Shown: positions 18,871-31,115 of the stretch, in pieces | Position numbering within the stretch: position 1 is the first letter of the stretch | Layout of the letters: each line of letters opens with the position of its first letter | Source: JASGKO01 sp049840595 | Lineage (GTDB): Bacteria > Verrucomicrobiota > Verrucomicrobiia > Chthoniobacterales > Chthoniobacteraceae | DNA length: 64,000 nt | Direction: 5' to 3' | Assembly: GCA_049840595.1 (NCBI GenBank) | Contig: JASGKO010000023.1 | Coordinates: 1-64,000, forward strand | Translations under genes and position numbers: made by a program | Notes under the pieces: model-generated | What the model was told of the DNA's origin: nothing | The model's input: only the letters and a program-made list of their open reading frames with translations | The model's database searches: none

Positions 18871-21800
18871 TCTTTTACCACTTCTACTTGTTTATCAATT
18901 ACCTGCCCGGTGAGCCGGTCTATTGCCACATGCACCCAGAACCGCTGTTCCCTTTCGACAATGAAGGCCGCGAGCGGGTTCGTGGAATTGGCGTTTGCCG
19001 CATTGGCCGGATAACGCCCGGTCTGCGCCACCACATCAATCATAAGATTCCACACCCGCGTCTGCCCGGCGGCAGCGAGGGTGCGAATCGGCGCCTCCCG
19101 GAAGCGCTGAATGTTGGTTGCGGTCTCCCGCGTTCCGTTGTGTTTTGCATTCGTGGAGAACGCACTGGAGTTCAGGTAGGCGGAATAGACGTCCTCCGCC
19201 GGAGTCGAGGTGGCTGGTTTGTGATTGGTCGTGTCCCAGTTGCCTCCCCCAAAGCCGGCATAGGAGAGCTTCCCGTCATAGAAGCCGCTGCCACTGTTCA
19301 GCACTCCTTGGTTGGCCCCGGTAATCAATCCCCCCAGATCATTGATCGCCTTTTTGCTAACATAGCGTCCTACGAGCTCACTGATATTCTGCAAAGGCCC
19401 GGCACCACTGGTTCCCGTATCGCTCGTTCGCGCCACCAGCGCATTGGCCAGCAGACCGGCAGTGACGGCATCGAGATGAGCGGTCGCGCTCGTCGTAGAT
19501 GGGAGTTGAACCGGGTCCAGATACCCACCGGCGAGGATGGCTTTAAGCACCGGGGCCTGTCTGGTATTTAGATTGACCCGACCTGCTACCAGCCCGGTGG
19601 GGTTGTCGGTATCTTCAATGCAAAAGGTGTCGAGCAAGGCGGCACTGCCACTTTCTGCCGTGGCGAAATCCAGATTCCGCCATGGGGTATCGGAGAAGAC
19701 GTAACCCAGTTCCGCCACCGAGCGAAATGGCCGGTGCAGGAAATAGGGCCGACTTTGGGCCTGGCTGGTAACCTGAGAGGTGGAGGTATAGGCCGCAGTC
19801 ACGGGATCGCCATAGGGCGGAACGTAGGTATTCGCGCCGTTCCAGGCAAAAACACGGGCCATCGGCAGGCCCACCAGCGTATCCGCAGACGGCGGCTTTC
19901 GCGTGTCGCCCCCGGATTCAAAGGTGGGTGAGCTAGTGGTTCCCAGCGGCACGAATGCCCCCATCGCACGGCGCACCATGCCATCCGGATCGGCAAAGTA
20001 ATTGGGGGTTTGCGACATCGCTCCCTGCGGTGCCCCATAATACGCCGAAGGAACATAATAAATATCCGTATTATTCTGCGAAAGCAGACCCGGACACAGC
20101 CCTTGAGTCGCAGATCCGTTGCAACCGATCCAAGCCATCCATCCGTTTGACGCCTTTGCCATTGATGGCCAGCACTTCATGAAATAATAACCCGCCTGGG
20201 CATCCTCACGCATGGTGTAAACCGTGGCACTCGCCGTATCCAGATATCCGGTCGCATAATCGTTCTGCCCGCCATAAGTTGCCAGATACAGTTCCGGCCC
20301 TGGAATCGGCAGTGGAAGCCCCGCACTGTTTACCGGCGTATAGTTCCCCTGCCAGTTGTTCGTCCCATTCCACAACAAGCCAAACCGGCTCGAACGCGGA
20401 TCAGTCACGCTTGCCCACTGCCCTTCGCCGGCATTACCACCGCCTCGATATCCACAAATAAGACTCGCCGTCCCCGTTCCAAACTGAATCCGGTCATACA
20501 TGACCTGTCCATACTTCGTGTCGTAAGGAACCCAGTTGTTCGACGCATCCAAATACTCCATTCGATAGGTCATGAAACAAGATTCCGTCACGGGTGCCGG
20601 AGTGTTGACTTCCTCCCCAAAAACAGCCGGTGGAAGAGGCGGAGGCAGCCGTCTGGGTGGCAGCCGGGTTCGCGGGGTTTGCGGCGTAGTTCCATGCGAG
20701 TGGAAACGCGCCAAGATAAAACCCGATGTAAGAGGTATTCACCCCATCCTGCGGCTGGCTGGGCTGCAGCATATTCAGCGCATTGGCAAAATAATTGGGG
20801 AGCCCGCAAGTGGGCGAGCCTGGATTTACTCGCAGGGAACTGACCGCACCATCCGTGTTAATCAAATGCCCGCTCCCCAGAGCAACTTGGATGGAATTGC
20901 CGTTCATATCCGTAATGGTTTGCGCTCGCACCAGCATCGTGGGCTCGGGAAAGAGCGGCTTGGTGGTCGTACTGCGCGCAGCCAGCGTCAACTCGATCGC
21001 CGTATTATCCGCCGTGAATTGATGGGAAATCTTTGCTCCGGTCCCGGTGGAATCCACATACCAGGAACTACCCGGCGACAGATTGCTGGCATCGTAGGAG
21101 TAATGGCTCACGTCTTTGGCATAGACGGCATAGGAGTTTCGCGAACTGGTCGAGAGCTGGTCCGGCGAAATGCTGTCGGCAACCACCCGAAACCGGGTCG
21201 GCCCGTTGGCTCCGACGGAACTGGTGGGATCGTGGGGATTCCAAATGACCGGCAAAAGCATCAACGCCCCCACTCCGGGCTCGCTAACCGTAGTTCCGGA
21301 TGCATAAGTGGAACCAGGGTAATTATTGGGCGGCTTCGGATTGGGCGCCTTGACCTGCAACACCCCGGAAAGGAGGGTTTGCAGGTAGGGAAGATTGGTC
21401 ACTCCAACCACCGTGTGCCGGGACCAGACAAGTCCTTTGCCATCATTGAAATAAATCGTCGGCGGATAGTTGGAAGTTTGGTACTGACTGATGATATTGG
21501 CCCCGATTTGCAGCACCTGGAAGTCCACGCTGTTCTCGACGTAATAATTGTAGTTATAAGGCTGTTCGCTCGCGGGAGCTCCCCCTTGCGCACCAGCCGA
21601 GGTGTTGTCGGGCAGCAGCGCCTTGCCCAGTGATCCCACATTAATGGAGGCCTTGAGCAACTCGAAGAAATCGGGTTCGTGCGGGCCTCCCAAGCTGGCA
21701 ACATCCGCCAAATCCATGACCTGCCCAATCCCGGAGCCGTTCCCATTGTGTACATTATAGCTCCACTTGCTTCCATCCCAGGTGAGCCCGAAGTATTTTT

Positions 21801-23407
21801 TAATATTCTTCTCGGTCCCGAGATTCAGCCACTCCTGGGTAATGCCATATTGCTTTAGGAGGCCGATATCACCATCCGTCCCCGTAGTGGTCACCGCAGC
21901 CGTATTCCGGTTGGCGCTGGGACCGCGATAAGTCAACCACGCCAGCCGATTGAGCACGAAACGCTTGGGCACCACCAGATCACCGGCGCGGACACTGATC
22001 TGCGTATCCGCATCATCGGTAAACGTCTTGTCCTGCGGCCACCTCACCCCCAGAAAGCTGGGATTCACCTTGTCATCATTACCCACCTCCGAATTTCCGC
22101 CGGACGTCTTGTCGAGAATCTTGGGAACGTTGGCATTGTAGTCCAGAGAGTTGTAACTGCCGAGCTTGTTTTTGCTCGCATTCGTGGACTGATACCGGAT
22201 CAGCGACGGCTGGCTGAGATCACGACTGAAAGTCGTGAAATATTGGAGAGCATTCTGGGTATCCGTCCCACTGGAGAGACTGCCCATAAACGCAATCAAC
22301 TGCTGGCGGCTGGCAAAGAGATGATCGGACTGCCCGCCCCCCGACGACAACGAGAGATTCGCAGTGCGCAGAAAGCCCGTGGTATTACCAAAAACCAAGT
22401 TGAAATAATTGTCCTCTCCGGCGCCAGTTCCAGTTCCGCTGAAACCGAGATTGGGGAAGGTTCCCGAAGCCAGCGTGGTGGCATAATTCCGCCAGCCTAC
22501 GAGTTGATCCGAGTATCTTCACCGCATTCGCCGCGGTGGCTCCGGTCGCTGTAAAAATCTGCGTCACATCCGCATAGGACAACGCCGTCTTGTTGCTGGA
22601 GTGCGCCAGGGTGGAACTGGAGGGATACCCCGCCACATTGGCATCCAGCAAACCACCCTCATCATACACGTTGTAGGCGTACCTCCCGATCACGACATTT
22701 CCATCACCACTCGCTCCGGTGTATTTGCCTCCCAAGGTCGCCATGTTGAGATTCCAAGCCTGCGGATTGTTTCCGTTCCGGGTCACCAAAATCCAGTCCG
22801 GCACCTGCACGTCACCATTAATTGCCGGGTCCGGGGTAAAATCAGCCGTGGATTTGGCTTGTAGAAAAAGTGGTTTGTTCCAGCGGGCGGCGCTAACCAC
22901 CCGACCATTGAGCGAAGAAGTAGTGGTCGCCACATTGGCCGCCCGATTGCTGGGTGGATAAACCGCCGCCGCCCCTTCCCCTCCGGGGTAGTTCACCGCA
23001 TCGTTGTTGGGAAAGAAATACTTGTTACTTCCCGTTCCATAAACGCTTTGCTTGATCAGATTTGCCGGTGTCCCGGCTCCCTTCAATACCCGGGTACGGA
23101 CCATCCCCGCCCCGGTTACTGGAGCAAATACAAGCTGTGCGGATGACGACGCCAACCCGGCAAGCGCCACATTCGAGCCCGCCGCGATTTCCTGCCGCAA
23201 GTCGTCAATGATCGAGCTGGCCACGCCGTTGGCGAAGAGGCGCCCCCGGGTCTGGCTCGCGCTGCTGGTGGAGATCTGCCGGTCCGCAATCGCACGGGAG
23301 AAATAGGCAACGATCAATCCCGTCAGCAGAACGACAAATGCAAGCACGATGATCAACGCGACGCCACGCTGTTGCAGCCGGGAAGAAAAATGGAAGCGGG
23401 GCTTCAT
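18867..23407 (-). CDS. Verru_Chthon cassette protein A-like giant pseudopilin-type protein (frameshifted)
   Basis: About 1,510 residues. ATG 23407 has AAGGAG upstream, one of few Shine-Dalgarno sites in this half. The N-terminus MKPRFHFSSRLQQRGVALII then VLAFVVLLTGLIVAYFS is a prepilin-like start: basic leader, G-V-A-L junction and one hydrophobic helix. This, with the size and text such as ADRQISTSSASQTRGRLFAN, matches the Verru_Chthon cassette protein A family (TIGR02600) known in Verrucomicrobium and Chthoniobacter, usually beside shorter pseudopilin-like proteins B, C and D. Here B, C and D are absent. Shifts occur near 22,490 and 20,640. The C-terminus reads FIVEREQRFWVHVAIDRLTG. Function is not established; a type II/IV-like secretion or surface assembly role is inferred. 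Confidence 0.8.
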
Positions 23408-23582
23408 CAATCACCACTCCTTGCTCATTCCTTGCAGGCGAGACGTTACCCCACGTGCGGTAAACGATTCACAGACCATGGACAATAAAAGGGAAAAAGC
23501 GGGGGCAAGGCTCGTTTTCATGAGAGATTTCCGGAGGGTGCAAACGACCCGCGCGCGAATCGTTGAAGCGGTTAACTGCGGC

Positions 23583-23636
23583 AATAAACGAGCGTGGGTT
23601 TTGCTCTGCAATGGACTGCGTGTGAACACGGTTTCA
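23583..23636 (-). promoter_or_regulatory. LacI-type operator site 2 with promoter for Verru_Chthon gene
   Basis: On the minus strand: TGAAACCGTGTTCA (23636-23623), 11 bases, TTGCAG (23611-23606), 17 bases, TTTATT (23588-23583). The arrangement is the same as at sites 3, 4, 5 and 6. The start codon is about 175 bases further on, so the mRNA would have a long leader. The remaining 23,408-23,716 spacer has no gene. Confidence 0.65.
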
Positions 23637-23716
23637 CCCTTCATCCCTAGTTCATCATCCGCAGACCAAAGAAGCCACCGCGAGCTCCTGGCCCGCGCGG
23701 AAACAACCGCCGGAAG

Positions 23717-26348
23717 CTAGTGCAGCGCGACTTTTTCCGAATCAGGCCCACGCCCGGAATAGTTTGCTGGCGAAATTAGATAGTAATAGCTCCTGTCTCG
23801 CTCGATCGGATCGTTGAAGACGTTGGTGGTGATCCGCTCTCCAACTTTGACCAAGGGACCGCCAGAGGACTCGGACCGGAGCACATCGCAGAACACCGTG
23901 TTGGCACCAGGCTTCCAGCGGATCTGCGCATGATCGAAATGCGAGACCGCTTCCACCTCCGTAGGTGCAGTGGGCAGGCTCCCCGGCACGGAGCCAAAAG
24001 CCACGTGATCAAACTTCGCCGGGGCAACACAGGCGGCGAGGCCGACGTAGAGTTTATCCGCCAGCCCATCGAAGCGGACATTGGCCGCCGGCGCCCAGTT
24101 CATCCCATCCGCCGACTGCCAGGCTTGAATGAAGATGCCACGCCGCACGAGTTTCAACCACATCGGACACCGCGGAGCCCAATAGTATTTCATATCCCAC
24201 GGCCAGCCGTAGCTGTGCTGGCCATGGCTCCAATGGACCGTTGAACCGCCCTCTCGCGCCTCGAACCATACGGCGTGAACCTGCGGCGTGGGCTCCAGCC
24301 GCTCGGTCACCGCCAGGGCTCCATTTTCCACCACCCGCGCAACAAAGGTCCAATCGCCCTGAGCTTCCACATAGGCCAAGTGATAGGCGTCCTCCATGCG
24401 CTTGCTGTCGCTGTCAAGACTCCAGCCATCGCCCGTATGACTCGTCGAGCCACGGGCTGGCCCGATGTCCCTGGAGCGCAAAGTCGTCACCGGAACGCTG
24501 ACCGGTTGCACCCACGTAGTCCCGATTGGCTTGGTCTCAACCGAGTTGTCCAGCGTATAAATGGGTTGATAATTCTCGTGTTGCAGTAACTGCCGGGTGA
24601 AGGGCGCAGGAAGGCTTTTTAAGCGGGCATAATCGTCGATCACGGCAAAGAAATCCTGCCCGCGAAAGTCCTCAAAATGCGAGACCTGGGGATAAAACTC
24701 ATAGCTGCACCCATAGGGAATATAGGGCGCGTTTTCCTTGATCACTTCCCCGCAGAAAAGCTGGTTTTGCGCAAGAAATTCGCTGATCGCTACGATGCGG
24801 TAACTGGCTTGGGCAAAAATATCAATCCCCTGCACCCAGGCCATTTGGCAAATCCAGCCATCGTCAATGCACTCGGCCGTCCAGTGGCCCGTGTCGCGTC
24901 CCGTATCGCCTACTTCGCCGTTGGGAATCGAGTTTTGCAACCCGGTGAGCGGATCGGTGAGATAGGCGCTTAAACACATGTTAAATCGCACCCGGTCGTC
25001 GCAGAAAATGGCCACCTCCATCGCCACTTTGAGGCTGATCGTGCCTTGATTTGCCGTCCACAGATGGCTGCCAGCCCCGGTGTTATCCTTGCCGACGTAA
25101 GACTCCCACCACATCTCCGAAAAATAGCGCTTAATGTCGGCGGTGTTCTGCTCAGTCCAGCCCGGATAGGTCGAGCGCAGGATTTCCGCGGCCACCACGG
25201 CGTTCATGCAATCTCCGCGCATGAAGCCCGGTTCGACACCGATCCAGCGTTTGTGATTTTTCGCGTAGTTTTCGAGAATCTCGATGCCCTTCTCCGCCGC
25301 CCGCTGGTCCTTCTTCACCGTCCAGAGCATCGCCATCCGGTAGAGCTGCCACATGTCGCTCTGGAATTCTCCGCGATGCACATCGGGATTGCGACCGTAC
25401 CTCTTCAAACGGCCCCGGCATCGTATAATTGGGCGCGCCGTCGTATTGCTTGAACCAGGATTTCCAGGGCTCGCGCCCGCTCAATACTTCATGGCGAAGG
25501 TTCTTGAGTTGCGCGGCGGTCAGAATCACCCCGGGATGCACAAAAGGCCGGTCTCCCGTCGTCAGCGCCGACGAATTCCCTCGCGAGGGCTCCCGCGCCG
25601 CCTCCGGAGCAGGCTCCGGCCTGGCCATTTCCAGACGAGCGAGGGCGATGAAATTGGTGGCGGCCAGGGGGAGCTTCTTTTCCGCACCACGGAGGCCGAC
25701 CGTGATCTCCTCTCCCACCACCCGAAGCACGCGAACGCGACTTCCCGTCGGCATGGTCACCTCCCCCATTTGCCGGCCTTCGACAATGGCGGGAAAAACC
25801 TGCTCCTGCCGGAGGGAGACCTCTCCCGGTGCCCGATCCGGATGTTGGGCCAGCCATGCCTGCAATTCCGCGACGGAAGGCGTGGGCACGGGAGTAGGAG
25901 CTGCAGGGGCCACGGTCGGCGCCGGAGATGCGGTTGGGGCAGGCTTCGCCATCGGCGGAGCGGTCGGGGTGGGAGTCGGCAGGGAATTTGAGGCTGGCCG
26001 GAACAGGGCCTCGATCCGCTCCACCATCGTCTTCCAGGCCTGCTGGGGCGACTCGTTAAAATGGTAGAGCCCCCACCCAAAGGCTGCGATCACCATTATC
26101 AATCCGGCCAGGAGGGCAGTCCCACATCCCCCGGATTTCGGCCGGGAGATTTTGCGGGCGACCGAAGCAGGAGCGAGCGGAGTCCGTGGAACAGGTCTTG
26201 CCCCACCAGGAGCAGTGCCCCCCGGCGACTGGGGCGTCGCTTTTGGAACCGCCAGGCTTTGCTGACAATTTGGACACTCGACCACCCGGCCTCCCAACGA
26301 GTCATCCACCTCCAGGCTCTGGCTGCAATGCGGGCAGTGAAACTTCAT
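23717..26348 (-). CDS. Membrane-anchored alginate-lyase-like enzyme with N-terminal zinc ribbon (one frameshift)
   Basis: About 877 residues. The start at 26348 gives MKFHCPHCSQSLEVDDSLGG then VVECPNCQQ, a CxxC/CxxC zinc ribbon. Near residue 80 a helix, TALLAGLIMVIAAFGWGLYH, spans the membrane. A Pro/Thr/Ala-rich linker and a small SH3-like beta domain (EVSLRQEQVFPAIVEGRQMG, MPTGSRVRVLRVVGEEI) follow. Then comes an alpha-helical lyase domain beginning FVHPGVILTAAQLKNLRHEV, with TMPGPFEEV, NGEVGDTGRDTGHWTAECID and GIDIFAQASY, a concanavalin-like domain and a partial fibronectin-type end. The lyase domain is a paralogue of that in the gene at 47581. The frame shifts near 25,400. The ribbon would be cytoplasmic and the enzyme outside, which is odd. 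It lies 97 bases behind the GH2 gene. Confidence 0.75.
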
Positions 26349-26444
26349 AAAACGTGGAGCGGAGTCATGAAAGCCCCCCAGAATAAGGGTCGCCCTAAAG
26401 ACGTCTATGAATGGCAAATGTACACGATTTCCTTCCCCCGAAAC

Positions 26445-29400
26445 TCAAGGAGTGACCACCAGGCGCAGGAAGCGGCGCGGGTTGCTCAAGGTGGTCACGG
26501 TATCCGTGACGGTCACCGTGCGGGGACTGCCCGAGGCGGGCTCGGCAATCCCGGCGGGACCGCTCCAGGTATCGGAGCCCTTTGCCAGCGTGGCAATCGC
26601 CGTCCACATCACCAAGTCGCTGGAAGCCATCACGGTGTAGGTGACGGGTGCCGGGCTAACACGCTTGAAGGCAAGCGTGCAAGCTCCACCCGCGGACTGC
26701 CCCATGGTCACCGGGTTGGTGCCGCGCTGGCCAGGGGTCATCCCGGTCGCGTATTTCATGAGGATTGAAATATTGTCCCCGTCCGGCGTGGCGGTATCGA
26801 CCGTGGAAGCGGAAAGGCCGTTGGAGACCTTCCATTGCTGATAGGCGGTGAGGGTCGTCTGGGTAACGATCGTATAAGAAGTCCCGCCGCTGTTGGTCAC
26901 CTTCACTCGGAAATCGTAGCTGGTGCCCACACTCAGCCCGCTTACCAGAGAGCTCGTGCTATTGGCCGCGAGCACGGAGCCGGAGGTCCACGCATTCGCG
27001 CCGGAAAGCGAATAATCCACCTGATAGGAAGTCTCGTTGGTCGCGGCATCGGTCCAGTTCAACTGGATGCTGGTGCTGGAAACGGCGCTGGCGGTGACAG
27101 CGGTGGGGGCCGTCGGCACGGCCACCGGCAGCGCGGAAGCCCCGGATGAACTGGCGCTGTTGCCCGCGAGATTGCTCGCGACGATCACGTAGTAATAGGT
27201 CGTGCCGTCGAGCACCGAAAGATCCACATAACTCGCGCCGGAGGTCGTGCCGATGATCGCATAGCCGGAGCCGCTCGTCGTGGAACGTTCGATCAAATAG
27301 GCGGTGGCTCCGGAACTGGCCGACCAGCTGAGGGCGACCTGGCCATCCCCGGGCGTCGCCGCCAGGCCGGTGGGCGTGGCAGGGAGACTGGTCGGCGCGG
27401 TCAAAGCAGCCAGCGCGGCCACCTCGGTGCTGGAGAGCACCCGATTGTAAAAGCGCACCTCGTCGAGCGCGCCATTGAGGGAGACATTTCCCGAGCCGGA
27501 GGCAGTCCGCCCCAGCTTGAGCGTGATGGGGGAAAGCCGCGGAATCCCCGCCCCGCCGGTGCCGGTCCCGCTGGCGATGCCATCCACATAGACGGCCATG
27601 GCCCCGGTGGATTCCGTCCACGTCGCCACGCAATGGTGCCAGGCGTTGTCGTTGATGGTCGTACTGGAAAACACCGTCACGTCTGTGGATGAAGAAGTGG
27701 AGGCTCCGATGCCGAAGGCGAATTTTCCGTTCGTGATCGAAGTGCCCCAATCCGCGGCATTGCCGCTCACATCGCCATCCACCAGGCCCTTGCCCGCCCA
27801 CCACTGGCTGCTGGAAGTGCCGGAGCTGCTGGCCGAAGTCGTCTTCACCCATAAGGCCACGCTGAAGTCGCCCGCCGTCGTCAACGAACTGCCGACATAG
27901 GCCGTGGTCCCGTTGAAATTCGCCGCATACGTTCCCACCTTTCCGGTTACGTAGGTGACGCCGCTGGCCGTACCATTGTTGCCATTGCCGCTGGAGTCGG
28001 TGGCATTATTTTCAAAAGCATAGCGGGTGATTGCCCCGGTGCCGGGATTGGCGTAGAATTCAAGCTCGGCCACGTTGCAACTGCCACTCGCGGGCGAGAG
28101 ATAGCGCACGTAGCGATAAGCGCCCGCATTGGTAATCTCCTGCGTCGTATAAGTCGCGGTCGTGGGCGTGGTGGCGATGGTGAAGAGGTCCACCGCATCG
28201 CTGAAATCGGGCTGGTTCGCGCCCTGGAATTTGCCGCCAACCATGCGCGCGGCAAAATTCGAGCCGTTGCTTTCCGGGCGCGGGCAATAGCGCACGCGGG
28301 CGAGCGAAGCGGTAGTATTGCTGCCGAGGTCGAGCCCCACCCACGCGCCGGTCGCGGCGGGCGCATCGAAATACGTCGAGGTATCACCATCCATCGCCGC
28401 CTCCCGGGTCGCCGTCGCGACACTGCCATACGAACCGGTCGTGCCAATGATGGTGCCGCCGAGTTGATTGTTATTAAACGTGAGCCCGCTCCCCCCGCCT
28501 ACCGACACCTCGGCGAGGCCGGCGGTTTGCCCGGTGGGAACGCCAAAGAAGCGGATGCGCACAATCCCAATGCCGCTCCCGAAGTTTCCCGTCGCCACCC
28601 GGGTCTGGTCCGTATTTGTGGTCTGGCTCTGGTCCACCACGGTCACGAAATTCGCGTCGCCGGTGGAAACATCGATTTTGTAGCGCCAGTTGCCGGCGGT
28701 CGGGAAAGTGATCTGGATGCGATTGATCTGGTAGGTCTCCTCCAGCTGCACCAGCCACCAGGGATTTGAATCGGTGCTGGTCGCCTGCCAGATCGTCGAG
28801 GTGTCGCCATCGTTCGCCAGCCCGCCGGTGGTGCCCGGAGCGCTGCTGCTCACCAGCGCGGGACGGTTGAGCGCAAGCTGCAGACTGCTCACCGGGGGCT
28901 GCGTGACGGTGCCGGTAAAGCGCGTGTAGGGGCGGGCCGCGACCAGCGGGGTGGTCCCGCTGACAAAGGCAGGCGAGCCCTGCGAGGTGATCGTGATCGT
29001 TGCGTCGGTGAGTCCGGTCGAGGTCGCACGGATCACCGAGGTGCCCGCTTGATAGGCGCGGAATTCAATCGCCGCCCAGCCATCGCGAATCGCGATATCC
29101 GAGGAATCACCATTGCCGGGCGGTGTGAAGGTGATCGTGCGCCCGGTCGGGAACTCGCCAGGGCCAGACTCGATGGTGAGCGTGACCGTGGCCGTGTTGC
29201 TCAGGCGGTTTCCACTGGCATCGAGGATCGAGACGCGGAGGAGCGCGTCGTCCGTGCCATCCACGGCGGAAAGGGTGGTCTTGTCGGCATCGAGGCCGAG
29301 TTGCGTCGCCGTGCCCGCGACGGGCCAGGTGGGCGGCGCGATCCCCGCGTAGGCGTTGCGATACCAGTACCACGCCCGCTTGGGCAGCCGGAAGTAATCC

Positions 29401-31109
29401 ACGATCCCCATCGTCTCGAGATTCGTGCCGGCAAAGCTGCCGTGATCGAACATGCACCAGATGGACTGGCCACTGCGCCAGGCGTATTCAGTCGGGAAAC
29501 CATTCGTCAGCGGCAGTGTGCCAAAGGCCGGGTCGTAGCTGCCGGGGCGGGTGGCCACCGGGCTGCCATATTCGGTCACGACATTGGCCACGCCCGGGTC
29601 CTGAAACACGGACTGGGTCGCCCCGTCGCCATTGTAACCGGCGACATCCCCGAGCTTGTCAATCCGGGTGCTGTCGAGCGGCCGCTGCGCGCCGCCGATG
29701 GCAGCGGGTCGCGTGGAATCGAGCTGGTGGACGAGCGCCACCTCGGAGGACAGCAGGTTGCGCATGTTGGTCATCACGGAGCTGTCGCTGAAGAAGGCCT
29801 CGTTGGAGAGGCTCCACGCGATCACCGACGGGTGATTGCGATGGATGCGAATCATATCCGTAAGCGTGGCGAGCACGTTCTGCTCGAACGGGGCCTGATC
29901 CGTCGCCACCGTCGGGTAGGCGCTCGCCAACCAGTTCCCCTCGGTGTGGGTGCCACCAATGCCCCAGAAGCAGTTCTCCGACCAGAACAGCACGCCGATA
30001 TCATCGCAGGCATCGCCGAAAGCGGGATCCTTCGGATAGTGCGAGCCGCGGATGAAATTGAAGCCCGCGTCCTTCACCATCTGCACGTCGCGATAAAAGC
30101 CGGCATTCGTGGTACCATCGCCCCAGCCCGCATGATCCTGGTGCACGTTCGCGCCATGGAAGTAAAAATGCGTGCCATTCAGGTAAAAGCCCTGCTCCGC
30201 CGTCCATTGGATCCAGCGGAAACCGAAGCGCGTGTCGAAATCGTCCACCGCCGTGGAGCCATTGGAGACGGTCACCAGCGCGTGGTACATCGTCGGACTG
30301 CCCGGGCTCCAGAGCTGTGGATTGGCAATTTCGGGCGTCGTCTGCTCGATCGTCACCGTGGTATTCGCGGCGATGGTCTGCGTCGTGGAAACCGTGCCCA
30401 CGATATTTCCACCGGGATCAATAATCTTCGCACTCACGGTACAATTCTGTGCGGTGGCGTTGTCGTTCCGAATCTCGGTTTTAACATCCACGGTACTGGA
30501 GGCGCCAGCGTTGGTCGCGAGCGTCGGAGTGGTAATAAAAGTACGTACCAAGTAACATGCAGCGGATCGGCCACCACGATATGCACGTCGCGATAGAGTC
30601 CTCCGCTAAAGGTGTGGTCGCCCGCGCGCGGCGCGATCTGGGCATTCCAATTATTGCTCAGGCGCACGGCGATGACATTGTCGCCGGTCACGACCGCGCT
30701 GGTGAGGTCGTAGGAAAAGCCCGTGTAGCCGCCCAGATGCTCGCCGATCAGCGTGCCATTCACATAGACTTGCGCATCCTGAAACGCGCCCTCGAACTCG
30801 ATGAACACCCGCTTGCCACTCCAGGGGGAGGAGCACCGTGAGATGCCGCCGGTACCAGCCGTAACCGGTGTAAAACTGTGTGGAAAGGAAGTAGGGCAGG
30901 CTGAAGGAATGCGGCAGATTCACATCGCTCCACAGCGTATCGCTGTAGCTGCTCGCCTGGGCACCCGTGTAGTCCCCCAGCTTGAACTTCCAGCCCTGGT
31001 TGATGTTTTGCCGCTGGCGGATGGTTTCCAGGTTCGCCGCCCGAAGAGAGAGGAGTGAGGCGAGGCACAGCAGCACCGTGAGGAAGACTTTAGCAGCAAC
31101 GGGTCTCAT
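26445..31109 (-). CDS. Giant secreted GH2 glycosidase with F5/8, LamG, FN3 and C-terminal module (frameshifted)
   Basis: About 1,555 residues. Signal peptide MRPVAAKVFLTVLLCLASLL. Sugar-binding domain with VNLPHSFSLPYF, YVNGTLIGEHLGGYTGFSYD; after shifts near 30,830 and 30,555 the immunoglobulin-like and TIM-barrel domains follow. FNFIRGSHYPKDPAF, IHRNHPSVIAWSLSNEAFF (acid/base Glu in N-E) and VANVVTEYGSP (nucleophile Glu) are in place, so it should be an active beta-galactosidase-like enzyme. Then two F5/8-type domains, a LamG-like domain (AWHHCVATWTESTGAMAVYV), two FN3 domains and a last 137-residue module (AYQQWKV to LRLVVTP) shared with the GH95 gene just upstream. The catalytic half is a paralogue of the GH2 at 51493. 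It starts 6 bases after the GH95 stop. Confidence 0.88.
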
Positions 31110-31115
31110 GAGAAA

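Noticed and set aside
29049..30596. 515-codon plus-strand frame opposite the giant GH2
   Set aside because: Shadow of the GH2 catalytic domain; no recognisable sequence.
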